DNA of 64,000 nucleotides from Oegoconia quadripuncta (lineage: Eukaryota; Arthropoda; Insecta; Lepidoptera; Autostichidae). The notes under the pieces are model-generated. The model was not told the origin of the DNA. It ran no database searches and saw only the letters and a program-made list of their open reading frames with translations. Where the stretch lies: the NCBI GenBank assembly GCA_949316235.1, contig OX438748.1, forward strand, positions 26,778,836-26,842,835. The letters run 5' to 3'. Positions 21,206 through 32,520 of this stretch are shown in pieces. A program made the translations under genes and the position numbers. Position 1 is the first letter of the stretch. Every line of letters starts with the position of its first letter.

Positions 21206-21420
21206 CGATCTGATATCAATTTTGACACGTATTAGAGACTAATAAAGGAATAGAATGTCTACAGAACCTGTTGTGTCGTCTCTATTATGTGGTATCTGTA
21301 TGTTTTTTTCTTGTGTGCAATAAATGATAAATAAATAAATAAATACATCCGAACCCCACGTGTTAATCTAGAATAGACATTGTGGTGTGGAAGCTTTGTC
21401 TGTGTGTCTTTCTGTGTAAA

Positions 21421-21880
21421 ATCATTTGATATTTATTTTATTTAACACTGTTGTGTACACACACATAGAAACATACGAAGAATAAACCCTTAGGCAACGT
21501 GGTTCGATCGGCTTGTCCGGCTTCAGTTTAAAACTTAGTACAATAATTATTATAAAAGGCGTAAGAGTTAGCTGGTATTTATTTATGATTCACTTCATTA
21601 CGGGAATTATAAAAAAGAGTATAAAAAAAATCAAAGATGAACCAAATGTACAAAAAAGCATAGCCGTCGTGATGCGACATACCATCAACGAAACACGTTT
21701 TTATTATTATGAACGGTGGAAGAATATTGACAAGCGTCGAGGATTCTGTAGGTATATTCAATCAATGAAATACGCTTTATTGTTTAAATAAGGAAGGTAC
21801 TTTAAATATCTTATAGAAACGACAAATTAGGCGACCTTATCGCTATCAGCGATCTCTTCCAGGCAAACCTATCATCACGG
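21421..21880 (+). mobile_element. LINE tail fragments, otherwise unassigned
   Basis: The two ends carry blocks found near 3110-3240 (GTTGTGTACACACACATAG and ATCAGCGATCTCTTCCAGGC). Between them (21513-21791) is a 92-codon open frame with no recognisable domain; I do not call it a gene. Confidence 0.35.
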
Positions 21881-21974
21881 AATTCAATACGAGTAATTAA
21901 GTGGGTTAGCACAAATAAATATATTCCGTTGATATACAAAATTTTTCTTTCAATAAATTTAAAGATACAATAAA

Positions 21975-22035
21975 ACTGTGTGCTCTGCCTACGCTTACTG
22001 GAAACAGGCGTGATTTTATGTGCGTGCGTGCCTAT
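21975..22035 (+). mobile_element. RTE-type LINE extreme 3' end
   Basis: GTGTGCTCTGCCTACGCTTA, then GGAAACAGGCGTGATTTTATG, the usual end of the RTE elements seen at 37058-37420 and 42375-42595. Confidence 0.55.
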
Positions 22036-22190
22036 GTATTAAAAAAACATATCAGACTAGCTCGTTTACTTGACAGGCTATTTCATAAAAAATGTACCAT
22101 TTATAATCAAAACATGATTTAAAAAGTGCAATGTTTTATTAAAGACTTTAAAAGACAAACATATTAATTATAATCATACTAATATAGTTG

Positions 22191-22465
22191 ACGACGATTT
22201 GTTTGGTGTAGTGGTTAGAAACTCTGCTGCTATATCAAAAGGTCGCGGGTTCGAATCCCGCTAGAGGCATTTCTTTGTATGATGAATACAGACATATGTT
22301 CCCGAGTTATGGATGTTTTTCATTTATATACGTATATATTTACAAAAAAAAATGTATTTGTGTAGTTTATCAACCATCTGGTATCTATAATACAAGCCTA
22401 GTTGCTTAGTGTGGAACTAGATGGCGCTGTGTGTATGTGCATAGATATTTGTTTATTATTTATAT
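22191..22465 (+). mobile_element. SINE-A, full-length
   Basis: tRNA-like head with box A TGGTGTAGTGGTTAGAA and box B GGTTCGAATCCC, core CCCGAGTTATGGATG, and a tail with AACTAGATGGCGCTG. A mutated G near the head start (GACGATTTGTTTGG) marks this copy. Confidence 0.9.
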
Positions 22466-22693
22466 TTAATATAACCCACAAGGGATGCACTGAATGAACT
22501 CAGTTTTGCGCGTACATAAATGAGATCTAGTTTTTAAATATCTCACATACCAATTGACTTACACTCACACACAGTTAAACTCATAGGTTATCTCTTATTA
22601 CTAAGGTTACCGTTTTGTTTGTTTTATGTTATTTATTAATGTCTAGCTATAATATATCTATGTAATGTTAGCTGATATTCTAAAATAGGTAAT

Positions 22694-22854
22694 GGTGTCG
22701 ATTCGGATGTACCTACACCAACTAAACTAAACTAAAACCAGTTTTAAAGTAGTGCTGTCTCTTTCTACCTGGAACAGTACGATGCGACGACACCACTCCA
22801 AAACTCCAAAACTTTAGTTTAGTTTAGTTGGTGTACATTCGGATGTATGACATC
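22694..22854. mobile_element. MITE with 'GGTGTCGATTCGG' inverted repeats, copy 1
   Basis: 161 bp. The left end GGTGTCGATTCGGATGTACC and an AACTAAACTAAACTAAAACC stretch are mirrored at the right end. It is flanked by AAT on both sides (22691-22693, 22855-22857). No coding. Sister copies lie at 51310-51363 and 60178-60327. Confidence 0.8.
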
Positions 22855-22870
22855 AATAAATCTAATGTAA

Positions 22871-23045
22871 ATTAACTTCTAACTAATATTATAAATGCGA
22901 AAGTTTGGATGTTTGTTTATTTATTTGTTTGTTGCTCCGGCGAAACGGATGAACGGATTGCGATGAAATTTGGTATATAAAACATAGAATTTGCGCGATA
23001 AAGTCATTTCACGCAGGCGAAAGGTACGGGCGGAAAGGTAGTCAT
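22871..23045 (+). mobile_element. Dispersed repeat (TTATAATATTAG family)
   Basis: Starts CTAACTAATATTATAAATGC, then GAAAGTTTGGATGTTTGTTT, GAACGGATTGCGATGAAATT and GATAAAGTCATTTCACGCAG. It ends about 300 bp upstream of the attacin promoter. Confidence 0.65.
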
Positions 23046-23294
23046 CAATATAAAAGACCTTCAATTAGCTTTTCAATCACTTACATAAATTATTATATAT
23101 TAATTATTATGCTGTGTGATTTTAATTTAAAAAAAGCACTCAAATAGGACCACCCATTTCTGTAATACATTTGGACAAAGACAACAAAACACCGGCAACT
23201 GTTACCTATATACAACAAATGTAAACAGACACCAAAGTTCGCATGAGAAATTATTGGTCGCGAACCCTAAAAACGCACATGGATATCACAGTTA

Positions 23295-23300
23295 TTATCT
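23295..23300 (-). promoter_or_regulatory. GATA-type site upstream of attacin
   Basis: AGATAA on the minus strand (TTATCT on plus), matching WGATAR, about 50 bp upstream of the kappaB-like site. Insect immune genes often pair GATA and kappaB sites; a six-base match is weak on its own. Confidence 0.4.
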
Positions 23301-23348
23301 CTTCCAGTACAAAGTAAACTGTATTGATTTATATCCTCAAGCGGTAAG

Positions 23349-23358
23349 GGGGCTTCCC
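23349..23358 (+). promoter_or_regulatory. kappaB-like site of attacin
   Basis: GGGGCTTCCC fits the general kappaB pattern GGGRNNYYCC. It lies 17-18 bp upstream of a TATA-like box and about 50-59 bp upstream of the likely start. It would bind a Rel protein (Relish/Dorsal type) on bacterial challenge. The gloverin promoter has the same layout. Confidence 0.7.
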
Positions 23359-23375
23359 GATCGCATCCCAATGCA

Positions 23376-23383
23376 CATAAATA
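23376..23383 (+). promoter_or_regulatory. TATA-like box of attacin
   Basis: CATAAATA, about 31 bp upstream of an initiator-like ACAGTTC (A at 23408) and 67-74 bp upstream of the ATG. The 5'UTR would then be about 42 nt without an intron. Confidence 0.65.
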
Positions 23384-23449
23384 CCGAAGACTCCAAGAAT
23401 CGACCACAGTTCAACTATCAAACTAGTCCCAACACTAACTCTCCTCAAA

Positions 23450-25829
23450 ATGGTTTCACCAATCTTCTGCTTCGCTTTCCTCTTCATCGGAGTCAACTGC
23501 AGATACTACAAACATCCACTTCAATATGCAGATCACAGCAACATTCTAGAAGACAGTTACGAAGATGTATCAGAACAGCTGTTTGAATCTCATGGGTACG
23601 AACCTGATCATGTTAGAGTGACAAGGCAATTGCATGGGGTTATGAGCACCAACCCTGATGGCAGTGCGAATATAAATGCGAAGTTGCCTCTATTGGGAAA
23701 TAACAGGAATGTGCTGAGTGCAATAGCTTCAGGAAGCGGGCTGAAGAACGGTGGATATGGAGCTGTCAGTGGAGGATTGCAGCTAGAAAATGTGTAAGTA
23801 TTTCTATTATAGTTTATTTATCGCATCATATATATATATATGAGTGGAAGTCTACCACTGTACGTTTCTCAAGAAACTTCCTACCACGTACGACCACCCT
23901 GTGGAACGACTTCCTGCAGCGGTATTCCCGAACGAGTACGACATTGGAACCTTCAAGAAACGAGCCTACACCTTCCTCAAAGGCCGGCAACGCATCTGTG
24001 ACCCTTTTGGTGTTGCGGGTGTCCATGGGCGGCGGTGATTGCTTTCCATCAGGTGACCCGCATGCTCGTTTGCCGCCCTCTCATATAAAAAAAAATAAAC
24101 CAATAGAAGTCCAAAGCTGGACATACCCTCTCATATTGTATCGGTTTCCATTAGAGATTTCCTTTAATCGTCAATCTTGGTAACTTGGGCTGGTAACGAC
24201 AGATTTATTAAGGTTCCGCTCAAGAAAATAAAAACAGGAGGACAGGAGCACCTTGCGTCATTCTGTCAGTCAAGACGCTTGTTTTATTACTATTGGAGGC
24301 ACCAAGCTGAATCTAATGATAAGGCAGGCTATGTTAACTGTGGAACTGACTCATTATCAAAACCTATACGATTAAGAATCGTGAAATTTACAGTGAAGCC
24401 ACAGGAAAAATCAGAAAAACATTAATATTTATAATGGTGTGAAATCACGCGTGACAAACTTAACTTTGCGAGTCCCTTCATACAGCGTCTATGCAACAAA
24501 CTGCATACTTAAGTTGGTCGGTTTAAATAGTTCGTTCATAATGATCACTGGCTGGTTTTTTATTTAATGTTACATAATTATTTCAAATGTTTCCAGGAAT
24601 GGCCACGCGCTAACTGCTACAAAAACGCACATACCCAACTTCGGAAACCAGCTCACAGCCGCCGGGAAGCTGAACCTGCTCCGCAATGATAACCACAACC
24701 TGAACGCAAACGCATTCGTCACCAGAAACATGCCGACCATACCCAACGTGCCCAACTTCAATACCCATGGTGGCAGCATTGATTATATGTTTAAGTGAGT
24801 ACCATTTGTCTGCTCTATATAATTTTATACGTTCATAAAAAAACTCCCCAAGTTATTGAGGGCTTTTGCAATCTTACCTGAAATACCGCCTCCGTGGCTC
24901 AATGTAAACAACATAGGGTTTACGAATCGGAGGTCGCGGGTTCGATCCCCAGCGAGGTACATACTTAGTACTCGGTTTGGTTGGTGGTATGGCATTTTAC
25001 ATGTCCGCCTGGCCAGCTACCACCAACTTATCTAAATCTGCCGCCAAACAGCAATGTTGATAGCACTGTTGTGTTCCGGTTGTCAGAGATAAGATAGCCA
25101 GGTTTCCGGGTCAGTACGCTTCCATCTTCGGCCGCATCGTTACTTAACATCAGGTGTGATTGAGGTCAAGTGCTAACCCGTTATACATAAAAAAAATATA
25201 TAGCCAGAACACAACAATGGTACACCACCATTCAAAGTGCAACACCGCGTTTGATTTCAAGTCTAGCTGTAGCATAAAGCTATAGAATAGGCTCTTATTA
25301 CAGACTGCCTATCCCTCAAGTACTTTAGACGACGACCGGATGGTGTAGTGGATAGTGACCCTGTCAGCGAAACCAACGGTTGCTGGTTCGATTCCCGCGA
25401 GGGGTAAATGTTTGTGTGATGAATACGAACATTTATTCCCGAGTCATGGATGTTTATATAAATATTTATGTAATCCGTTATCTAGTATCCATAGAACAAG
25501 CTTTGCTTAGTTTGGGACTAGATGATTGGTGTAAGTGTCCGAAATATTTATTTATTTATAAATTAGATTGTCTAGACTTGTGTAAAATATTCACGTCATT
25601 TATATTTTTTATTACTACCCACAGGAATAAAGTTGGTGGGTCTTTAGGAGTGGCTCACACTGACCTCTTTAAGAAGACCGATCTGTCTGCTATGGGGAAT
25701 CTCAACCTGTTCAGAGACCGAGCTTCGTCTTTGGACTTAAATGCTGGTGCGAGCCGATCTTTCTCCCCCTTCATACCTAAGAGCTCTTGGCAGCCGACTT
25801 TTGGCCTCTCATACAGCAGAGCTTGGTAA
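23450..25829 (+). CDS. Attacin, antibacterial peptide precursor (3 exons)
   Basis: Coding exons 23450-23793, 24597-24794 and 25625-25829 join in frame (phases 2 and 2) to 248 residues. Donors GTAAGT and GTGAGT and both acceptors (TTCCAG, CCACAG) are canonical. Residues 1-17 are a signal peptide ([17 protein letters not shown]). A propeptide follows, ending at the basic site RVTR (56-59), and the mature protein of about 189 residues starts at Gln60. Exon 1 carries the attacin N-terminal region ([15 protein letters not shown]). Exons 2 and 3 carry the two glycine-rich G domains ([36 protein letters not shown]). The family is secreted into haemolymph after infection and impairs outer-membrane assembly of Gram-negative bacteria. 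Length and exon plan fit lepidopteran attacins. All introns carry retrotransposon insertions. The gene looks intact. Confidence 0.95.
23842..24096 (+). mobile_element. Jockey-type LINE 3' end in attacin intron 1
   Basis: Encodes the LINE C-terminus ([19 protein letters not shown] region as [13 protein letters not shown], degraded; then [20 protein letters not shown]). It ends TCTCATATAAAAAAAAATAA. Same family as 49578-51299; sense orientation relative to attacin. Confidence 0.85.
24886..25195 (+). mobile_element. SINE-C, full-length, in attacin intron 2
   Basis: Head CCGCCTCCGTGGCTCAATG, box B GGTTCGATCCCC, body and A-rich end. A small internal deletion removes the CAGTCCCCCAAATG block. Confidence 0.9.
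25328..25570 (+). mobile_element. SINE-B, full-length, in attacin intron 2
   Basis: Head GACGACCGGATGGTGTAGTG, box B GGTTCGATTCCC, core GATGAATACGAACATTTATT and CCCGAGTCATGGATG, tail GGGACTAGATGATTGGTG, ending in an ATTT run only 50 bp before exon 3. Confidence 0.9.
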
Positions 25830-25969
25830 AAAAACCTAGAAAATTTGACAAAAGTAGATAAAATCAACACCATAGTATGGATTATTGAAGGGGAATTCAG
25901 AGAGTGAATTTTTCTTTGTAATTCGAGCAATTTGTATATTTTGTGTAAGTTAGTTACTATTAAGTGCAA

Positions 25970-26032
25970 GTCTATGGTCTCTGCTTAGCCCTACGGGAAA
26001 CAGGCGTGACTTTATGAATGTATGTATCTAGT
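25970..26032 (+). mobile_element. RTE-type LINE 3' end in attacin 3' region
   Basis: GTCTATGGTCTCTGCTTAGC, then CTACGGGAAACAGGCGTGAC. It lies between the attacin stop and the poly-A signal, so it may be transcribed in the mRNA. Confidence 0.65.
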
Positions 26033-26111
26033 TAATATTCGATTGTTTCTAGTCAGAACATCATTTGAAATTATGTAATTAAATTATCTTTATTTTGATG
26101 ATGATGATTTT

Positions 26112-26117
26112 AATAAA
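26112..26117 (+). terminator. Candidate attacin poly-A signal
   Basis: AATAAA about 283 nt after the stop codon and the first canonical hexamer on this strand I noticed. The site of cleavage is not visible. Confidence 0.5.
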
Positions 26118-27189
26118 TCTATTTTACTTTATTACTGAGTATTTTTAAACCTTTGCCAACACGTACTTTATTCATCTAGACTTCCAATTCTTTCCAAGAA
26201 AGATTAACCTGAAATGAAATATCACGATGACTGACAAATGTTAGACAAAACGGTATATTTTAATATTCATAGCACAAAGGAAGCCAAAAAACTTCATTTA
26301 TTCGAGAGAAGTCAAATAAAAACAACCATTTTATCCCGACCCATCGATCTGAATTTTTCCTAAAATCTAAAGTTTACTTCTTCAGTTCTTTGACTTTAAG
26401 GGGTCAGGGTAATTGGACGTCTTCCAGGCATATCGCTCTTAATAGAAAGAACCTCTAACATGGCGATAAAAATCCCAACAAAAGCTCTCTTCAACCTTTT
26501 ATACTTTGAATTCAACCCTTGCTTAGACCTACAAGATTGTGTTATAGCTGCGACGAAACAAAACATTGTAACTTGTATTTTTGCATTATATTTTACTCAA
26601 AATATTTAGTACGTATCACGTACATCGAAAATGTATCTATGAATTGGTTGTGAACAACAATATTTCCCAAGTAACTTTTGACAAATTCATGACTGGCATC
26701 AGAGGTAACATTTCACAAAGATTTATTTTAGCAAACAACTCAATATATTGTGCCTTATTATAAACAGCCACCTTTATGGCATCACATACAAACATACTCC
26801 GAAAATCTATAAACTTTTACATCGAAGTCATTTCCTGAGATACGCCCATCTCCCACGCACCGGTTTGCGAGTTGAATGGATACGAAGATGTGCGATAAAG
26901 CCGCTCTATTGAAACCAGCAAAAAGGTCCGAAAGGCTCCGAAACTACGGGCCCATTTATTTCGATCTTGGGTGACACTTCCGCGAAGTGGCCACTAAAAG
27001 ATTTCCGCTGTGACTCCGCTCGTTGTACTTGTGCGGGAAAATAGAGATCACTACAATTCTTATATAGATTTTGCCACCTTCGAGAGCATTCCCCAAATCG
27101 TTAGTTATAAAAATTTGTTATGGATGTTTAACGTAAGTTCTGTACTATATACTTAGTCACTTCTCTTTATATCAGCCACAGGAAGTCCA
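26118..27189. other. Intergenic, no gene recognised
   Basis: AT-rich; no supported coding sequence or repeat family identified. Confidence 0.4.
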
Positions 27190-27480
27190 CAGCTGAACAT
27201 AGAGCCTCACCATAGTATTTCCATAGCGATCTCTTGGAAGCGGCCTGCATCCAGCTACCTCCCACGACATTCTTAAATAAATTAAGAAAGAATTTAAAAA
27301 TCTTTAACTTTCACTTTCTTCGGTACCACCCGTCCACCTTCTGGATGGACGTTCCACCACCACGGATGCTAGCGTTGTCCAAATCCGACAGAAAGACCGA
27401 AACCCAGACAGTGCAGTGGAAAGGTCTCTGATAAAGTGCGGCATTCGAAACTAAGGGGATTGAGGGATCTCCCTTATAAA
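27190..27480. mobile_element. RTE-related dispersed repeat
   Basis: CACAGGAAGTCCACAGCTGA, then GAACATAGAGCCTC and CTCTTGGAAGCGGCCTGCAT. It belongs with 40980-41300, 45610-45860 and 47320-47510, a frequent lepidopteran repeat related to RTE-type LINEs; the exact source is not established here. Confidence 0.5.
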
Positions 27481-27559
27481 AGAGAGAGAGAGGACGCTGT
27501 CTTCAAATGAAACTAACAGTATATGAGATGAATAAAAACATTTGTTATCGAGCAACGGA

Positions 27560-27655
27560 TGTTACGAATAGTCGTAAATATTTATGTACAAGCTTTGCCT
27601 AGTTTTGGACTATATGTGATCTCTCTGAAATATTTATTACCTAGATAAAGTTTAT
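27560..27655 (+). mobile_element. SINE-B fragment
   Basis: TGTACAAGCTTTGCCTAGTT then TGGACTATATG; core and tail only, diverged. Confidence 0.6.
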
Positions 27656-27699
27656 GTATTTTATGTCCTTAAGATAATAATAGTTATGACACATTATTG

Positions 27700-27985
27700 T
27701 TGACGACCTGTTTGGTGTAGTGGTTAGAAACTTTGCTGCTATACCAAAAGGTCGCGGGTTCGAATCCCGCTAGGGGCATTTGTTTGTATGATGAATACGG
27801 ACATGTGTACCCGAGTTATGGATGTTTTTCATTTATATATGTATTTATCTACAAAAAAAAAATGTATTTGTGTAGTGTATCAACCATCTGGTATCCACAA
27901 CACAAGCCTAGTTGCTTAGTGTGGAACTAGATGGCGCTATCTGTATATGTCCAAGGATATTTATATTCATTTATATTCATTATTG
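27700..27985 (+). mobile_element. SINE-A, full-length
   Basis: Head GACGACCTGTTTGGTGTAGT, box B GGTTCGAATCCC, core CCCGAGTTATGGATG, tail GGAACTAGATGGCGCT. Probably the best-preserved copy in the window. Confidence 0.92.
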
Positions 27986-28177
27986 ACACCCCTGTGGAAT
28001 ATTGCTCCGATTAGACCCTCCCCCTATGGTAGCTTGTAACTTTTACTCTAAGTTTTGCCTGGATGAGAATCTTGTTAATGAAGTGGCTACATTTTTGTAC
28101 GTACTATTTATAATACTTGTGCAATAAGGAGTATTTGATTGATTATTTTATTGCACCGATTGATGATTCACTCGTGG

Positions 28178-28330
28178 CGCAATCGCATAGGCTATTCGTT
28201 TTTCGATTAGCGAAGTTAAGCAATGTCTGACGCGTTCAGCTTTTGGATAGGTAACTACTGGCATTTTCATCATAACAGTGTTTTCGTTCTTCGAAGAGCA
28301 CATTAAATAGTCGGTCCCAGTTTTTATTCA
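28178..28330 (+). mobile_element. 5S-rRNA-derived SINE
   Basis: 28205-28265 (CGATTAGCGAAGTTAAGCAA and GGATAGGTAACTACTGG) resembles the internal promoter and 3' half of 5S rRNA (GAAGTTAAGCAA followed by GGATGGGTGACC-like). The following part (GTGTTTTCGTTCTTCGAAGA) is shared with copies at 54010-54165 and, in reverse, at 35690-35965. Not a 5S gene. Confidence 0.75.
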
Positions 28331-29265
28331 ATTGAAAGCATTCGTTAAACCAACTCGGCCTACAACGGCGGATTGGAAACTTTGCCTATCAGGTACCCAC
28401 TAGCCTGACACAAATCCATCAATTCGCATTGTGTCCGCATTTTGTACCCATAGCATCTCGTAGTGAAGGTTGTGCCTCAACAGTGCGGAAGTAAAGCCGG
28501 GTCTCCTATCCAAACATTATACAAACACATTGGAATAAATGGGCGTGGCCATGCACATTTGTGTATGCGTACACAATGTTTTTGCTTTCCGTGGCGGATG
28601 GAAAACATCTCGCCCGCGGGTGTAGGGGGGAAGGGTTTGTTTCATTGCTTGACAACCTCCGACTGCGCGTGTCGCATCGTATCGGAATTCATAGATTATT
28701 TATTTTATGTTTGACGAGTTTGACCTTAATCTCAACTGATGGAAAGTGACGATGTGGAAATGTGGTGCATGTTAGAAAATGCAGCACGCGATTCCGGATA
28801 AATATTAACAGTCGAGGTTTTAAGCTCGCTTGTAATCTGTGTGAAAAACCGAAACACAATCTTCCTCGTCAAAACTCATTTTGATTTCAAAGCAATGTTT
28901 TGTCCAGGAACCAAATATGTATATAAACAAATGTTTTTGTGTATTGTTTTATGTGCAATGTTGTAATAAAACACGTGAAGGAGATTTATTATTTATTAAA
29001 TATATTAAATATGTTATGGACTTTTCCAAAACAATAGCAGCCCAGCAATCGCCAAAAAAGAATACACTTAAATGTGTTGGTTTTACTAAACAAACCCATT
29101 CCTTCACTTTTATTAGAGGAATAACTCAACCTTTTCAGCATTAATCGTAAATTACTGAAGGCTTTCATTTAGATGACCTTTTAGACGATTAACTGCTGAA
29201 TACGTTAGGTGTGTAGTACACTAACATAGCTATGCTATATATGCTAGCTATAGCTATGTTTTGTG
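28331..29265. other. Intergenic, no gene recognised
   Basis: No supported gene. 28725-28765 (TCAACTGATGGAAAGTGACG) matches the LINE-tail end near 10925. Short open frames here have no recognisable domain. Confidence 0.4.
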
Positions 29266-29592
29266 AACCGCCTCCGTGGCTCAATGTAAACAACATAGGG
29301 TTTACGATTCGGAGGTCGCGGGTTCGATCCCCAGCGGGGTACATGTTTAAGTACTCGGTTTGGTTGGTGGTAACGCATTTTAAATGTCCGCCTGGCTAGA
29401 TAACACCATCTTATCTAAATCTGCCGCCAAGCAGCAATGTTAATAGCATTGTTGTGTTTCGGTTGCCAGAGATAAGATAGCCAGTCCCCCAAATGTGTTA
29501 GAGTTTCCGGGTCAGTACGCTTCCAACTTCGACCTCATCTTCACTTAACATCAGGTGTGATTGAGGTCAAGTACCAACCCGTTGTGCTTAAA
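29266..29592 (+). mobile_element. SINE-C, full-length
   Basis: Head CCGCCTCCGTGGCTCAATG, box B GGTTCGATCCCC, complete body and A tail. Confidence 0.92.
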
Positions 29593-29650
29593 AAAAAAGC
29601 AATACCTACTTCAAATTATTTCTAGTACATAGATATCAGCTCATATTATA

Positions 29651-29940
29651 TCTTAACTTTCCTCCCGCGGCTTCGCCTGCGTGGAATAACTTCATCGCGG
29701 ATGTTTAATTTGTTTATCCCACGGGAACGTCACCCTGCTCTTGAAGATCCCAAGGTTGTAGGATTTAGGAAAGACTGACGCCGGAAGGGCCTTCCATGCC
29801 TTGGCTGTTCGCGTTATAAATAAAGAATCGAACCGCTTAGTGCTAATATTCGGTTTGTTAACTACATTCGGGTGGAATCCCTCCCCACACCTAGTATTCC
29901 GAAGAAGAAATGGCGATGGCGGAATAAAATTACAATGCAA
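29651..29940 (-). mobile_element. LINE C-terminus and dispersed-repeat fragment
   Basis: 29731-29940 on the minus strand encodes TRTAKAWKALPASVFPKSYN then LGIFKSRV, the C-terminal end of a Jockey-type LINE protein. 29651-29730 (CGCGGATGTTTAATTTGTTT) is a piece of the TTATAATATTAG family. Confidence 0.7.
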
Positions 29941-30065
29941 TACAAGTACACTTTATTGCACAACAGAAAAGAAAATACAGTTTCAGAAAAATAGTAACAA
30001 TAGAATGTACAATTTGGCGACCTTATCACTAAAATTGCAATCTCTTCCATGCAACCTTTGGGTAA
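29941..30065. mobile_element. LINE tail fragment
   Basis: ACACTTTATTGCACAACAGA, then CGACCTTATCACTAAAATTG and GCAATCTCTTCCATGC, the block seen at 3108-3240. Confidence 0.5.
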
Positions 30066-30584
30066 TTGAATATTACTTATGTAATTCCAACCCACACTCA
30101 CCGAATTGCATTCTGTAAAAGACTGAGGAACAGGCGACGGCCACCCCAGTAGAATTTTAGCCAAGTAGTCCACAAATACTCCATTTGCTGTGAAGTATTA
30201 CGTCCATTGGTATGTCAGCCGCTCGTTTTTTTAAATATTAAAAAACCTACAACTAACTGCTCATGCCCATCGTCCTTTCGTTGACCTAGACCATTCCCTT
30301 TATCACTTCTGAATCGTACTTTTCGTTTTTTCCTTTCTCACTTCTCACTTTAATTTCCTTTGGTGGTATCGGTTTTACTAGTACAAAGTGTTTGTAAGAA
30401 AATATTCACATTAAAGGTTGCGTTCAAGATTCAAATGAGTGAAGACAACGAACGCTTACGACAGACTGATGACTTAAAATGATGGCTGGAAGTGACTGGA
30501 TGAGGAAAGAGAGAATGTTAGTGACATTTGTTGAAGAAGCTCTGTGTGATACTGGCTCCTGGTGATGAAAAACAGCTTTTTTTT

Positions 30585-31330
30585 TATGCACAACGGTTTG
30601 GTACTTGACCTCAATCACACCTGATGTTAAGTGAAGATAAGGTCGAAAGGGGAAGCGTACTGACCCGGAAACCCCAACACATTTGAGGGACTGACTATCT
30701 TATCTCTGACAACTGGAACACAACAATGCTATTAACATTGCTGTTTGGCGGCCGATTTAGATAAGACGGTGGTAGCTAGCCAGGCGGACATTTAAAATGC
30801 CCTACCACCAACCGAAGCTAATTTGAATATAGTACTTATACGTTGGTACTTGACCTCAATCACACCTGATGTTAAGTGAAGATAAGGTCGAAGAGGGAAG
30901 CGTACTGACCCGGAAACCCCAACACATTTGGGGGACTGGCTATCTTATCTCTGACAACTGGAACACAACAATGCTATTAACATTGCTGTTTGGCGGCAGA
31001 TTTAGATAAGATGGTGGTAGCTAGCCAGGCGGACATTTAAAATGCCCTACCACCAACCGAAGCTAATTTGAATATAGTACTTATACGTTGGTACTTGACC
31101 TCAATCACACCTGATGTTAAGTGAAGATAAGGTCGAAGGGGGAAGCGTACTGACCCGGAAACCCCAACACATTTGGGGGACTGGCTATCTTATCTCTGAC
31201 AATCGGAACACAACAATGCTATTAACATTGCTGTTTGGCGGCCGATTTAGATAAGACGGTGGTAGCTAGCCAGGTGGACATTTAAAATGCCCTACCACCA
31301 ACCGAAGCTAATTTGAATATAGTACTTATA
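30585..31330 (-). repeat. SINE-C tandemly triplicated
   Basis: GGTACTTGACCTCAATCACA recurs at 30600, 30844 and 31090 (periods 244 and 246). Each unit holds a full SINE-C body, then CCGAAGCTAATTTGAATATA before the next. The repeated non-SINE spacer shows duplication of a block rather than three independent insertions. Units differ at few positions. Confidence 0.9.
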
Positions 31331-32339
31331 GCTTCCTTTGGAAAACATGCTTAAAATAAACACTGCAATGGGATTAGAGAACAAAAACCGTGCCCCAAAC
31401 GATCTCAGCTAAAAGCTTCCCTACTTAAAAACCGAAGCATTAACGGTTGGGACGGTAAATTGGAAATTTTTATCAGACACGTTTCTTGCCGGGATGTCTC
31501 AAAAGAGGTTGTATTGATAAAGGATGACATTGCAGAAGTACTCGTATACGCAAGGCCGATTTATGAGATTCGCATTGGGTGAAAAAAAATTGGCCAAGGA
31601 CGTGTCGGGCCATGAAATCATTCCGTAGTCAAAATATCCATTTTAAAACACAATTGTTGCAGTGAATTTACGTTTAATTACCTACATTGTTTTTTTTCGC
31701 GATCCATCCAGACGAAATCGACGGCGAAGAAATTCTAACTCCTAAACTAGGTTTCCCTGTACCTACTATGGGAGTCAGCACTCTTTACCGTTTTAGGTAC
31801 TTATTAGTAAGCTAAATATTTCAATTATAAAATATTGTTCTTAATTTTATTTATCAAGAAAAAAGATTTTATTGGGATTTGAATTTAACATTACAAGGGC
31901 GGCAGCGGTGCCATGTGAATAGTTTGAGCGTTTTCCTACTAAATGAAGCATCTGCATCAATGTAGCCTTGTGTAGACAGATTCTTATTTGCTATAACATC
32001 AAACAAAACATCCACTATACACGTCCTTAGCTAACAATTAGTTGCTGTACCTAGTACAAGAGAATAGGCACTATTTTGTTAAGTATATAGCAAGATGATG
32101 AAGTCGTCAATGAAGAACTTACAATATGAATTAATTTATTTTTGTAATATAATAATAAGGTAATGTCCCGTAAGATTCGCCTTGCTCTCCCCTAATTGTC
32201 CCCTAACTGTGGTATTAAAAACTTAACAGTTCATTATGGACCCTCATAATAAACTGTTAAATCATCAGACACAGCATCATCATCTTCTTGCCCTGGTCCC
32301 AATTTATTTGGGATCGGCGCAGTACGAAAAACTAATCTT
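31331..32339. other. Intergenic, no gene recognised
   Basis: AT-rich with no repeat or coding sequence that I can assign. Confidence 0.4.
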
Positions 32340-32520
32340 TTCCCGTCTCTTTTATGTACAACGGGTTCCACCTCCTCAATCATATCTGATGTTAAGCATA
32401 AATGAAGCCCAATTCATTTGGGTATCTGACTACCACACATCGATGCTGCTTGTTGCCTGACTTATAGCTAGTACGAGTAGCTGGCCAGGTGGACATTTAA
32501 AAATACGCTGCACCCACGAG
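32340..32520 (-). mobile_element. SINE-C, heavily degraded
   Basis: TATGTACAACGGGTTCC, ATCTGATGTTAAGC and GCTGGCCAGGTGGACATTTA appear in the expected order. An old copy. Confidence 0.6.

Noticed and set aside
20804..21242. Overlapping 143-, 127- and 68-codon ORFs as genes
   Set aside because: They are produced by the 74-bp minisatellite, which stays open in all frames.
22215..22265. tRNA gene from box A and box B motifs
   Set aside because: The same head recurs in many SINE-A copies followed by a SINE body; no acceptor stem closes.
23254..23586. 110-codon ORF overlapping the attacin start
   Set aside because: Different frame, no signal peptide or domain, and it runs across the promoter and exon 1.
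24886..24965. tRNA gene in attacin intron
   Set aside because: It is the head of a SINE-C copy; identical heads occur at 20085, 29266 and elsewhere.
28205..28265. 5S rRNA gene
   Set aside because: Only the internal part matches and it is fused to a tail shared with other dispersed copies, so it is a SINE.
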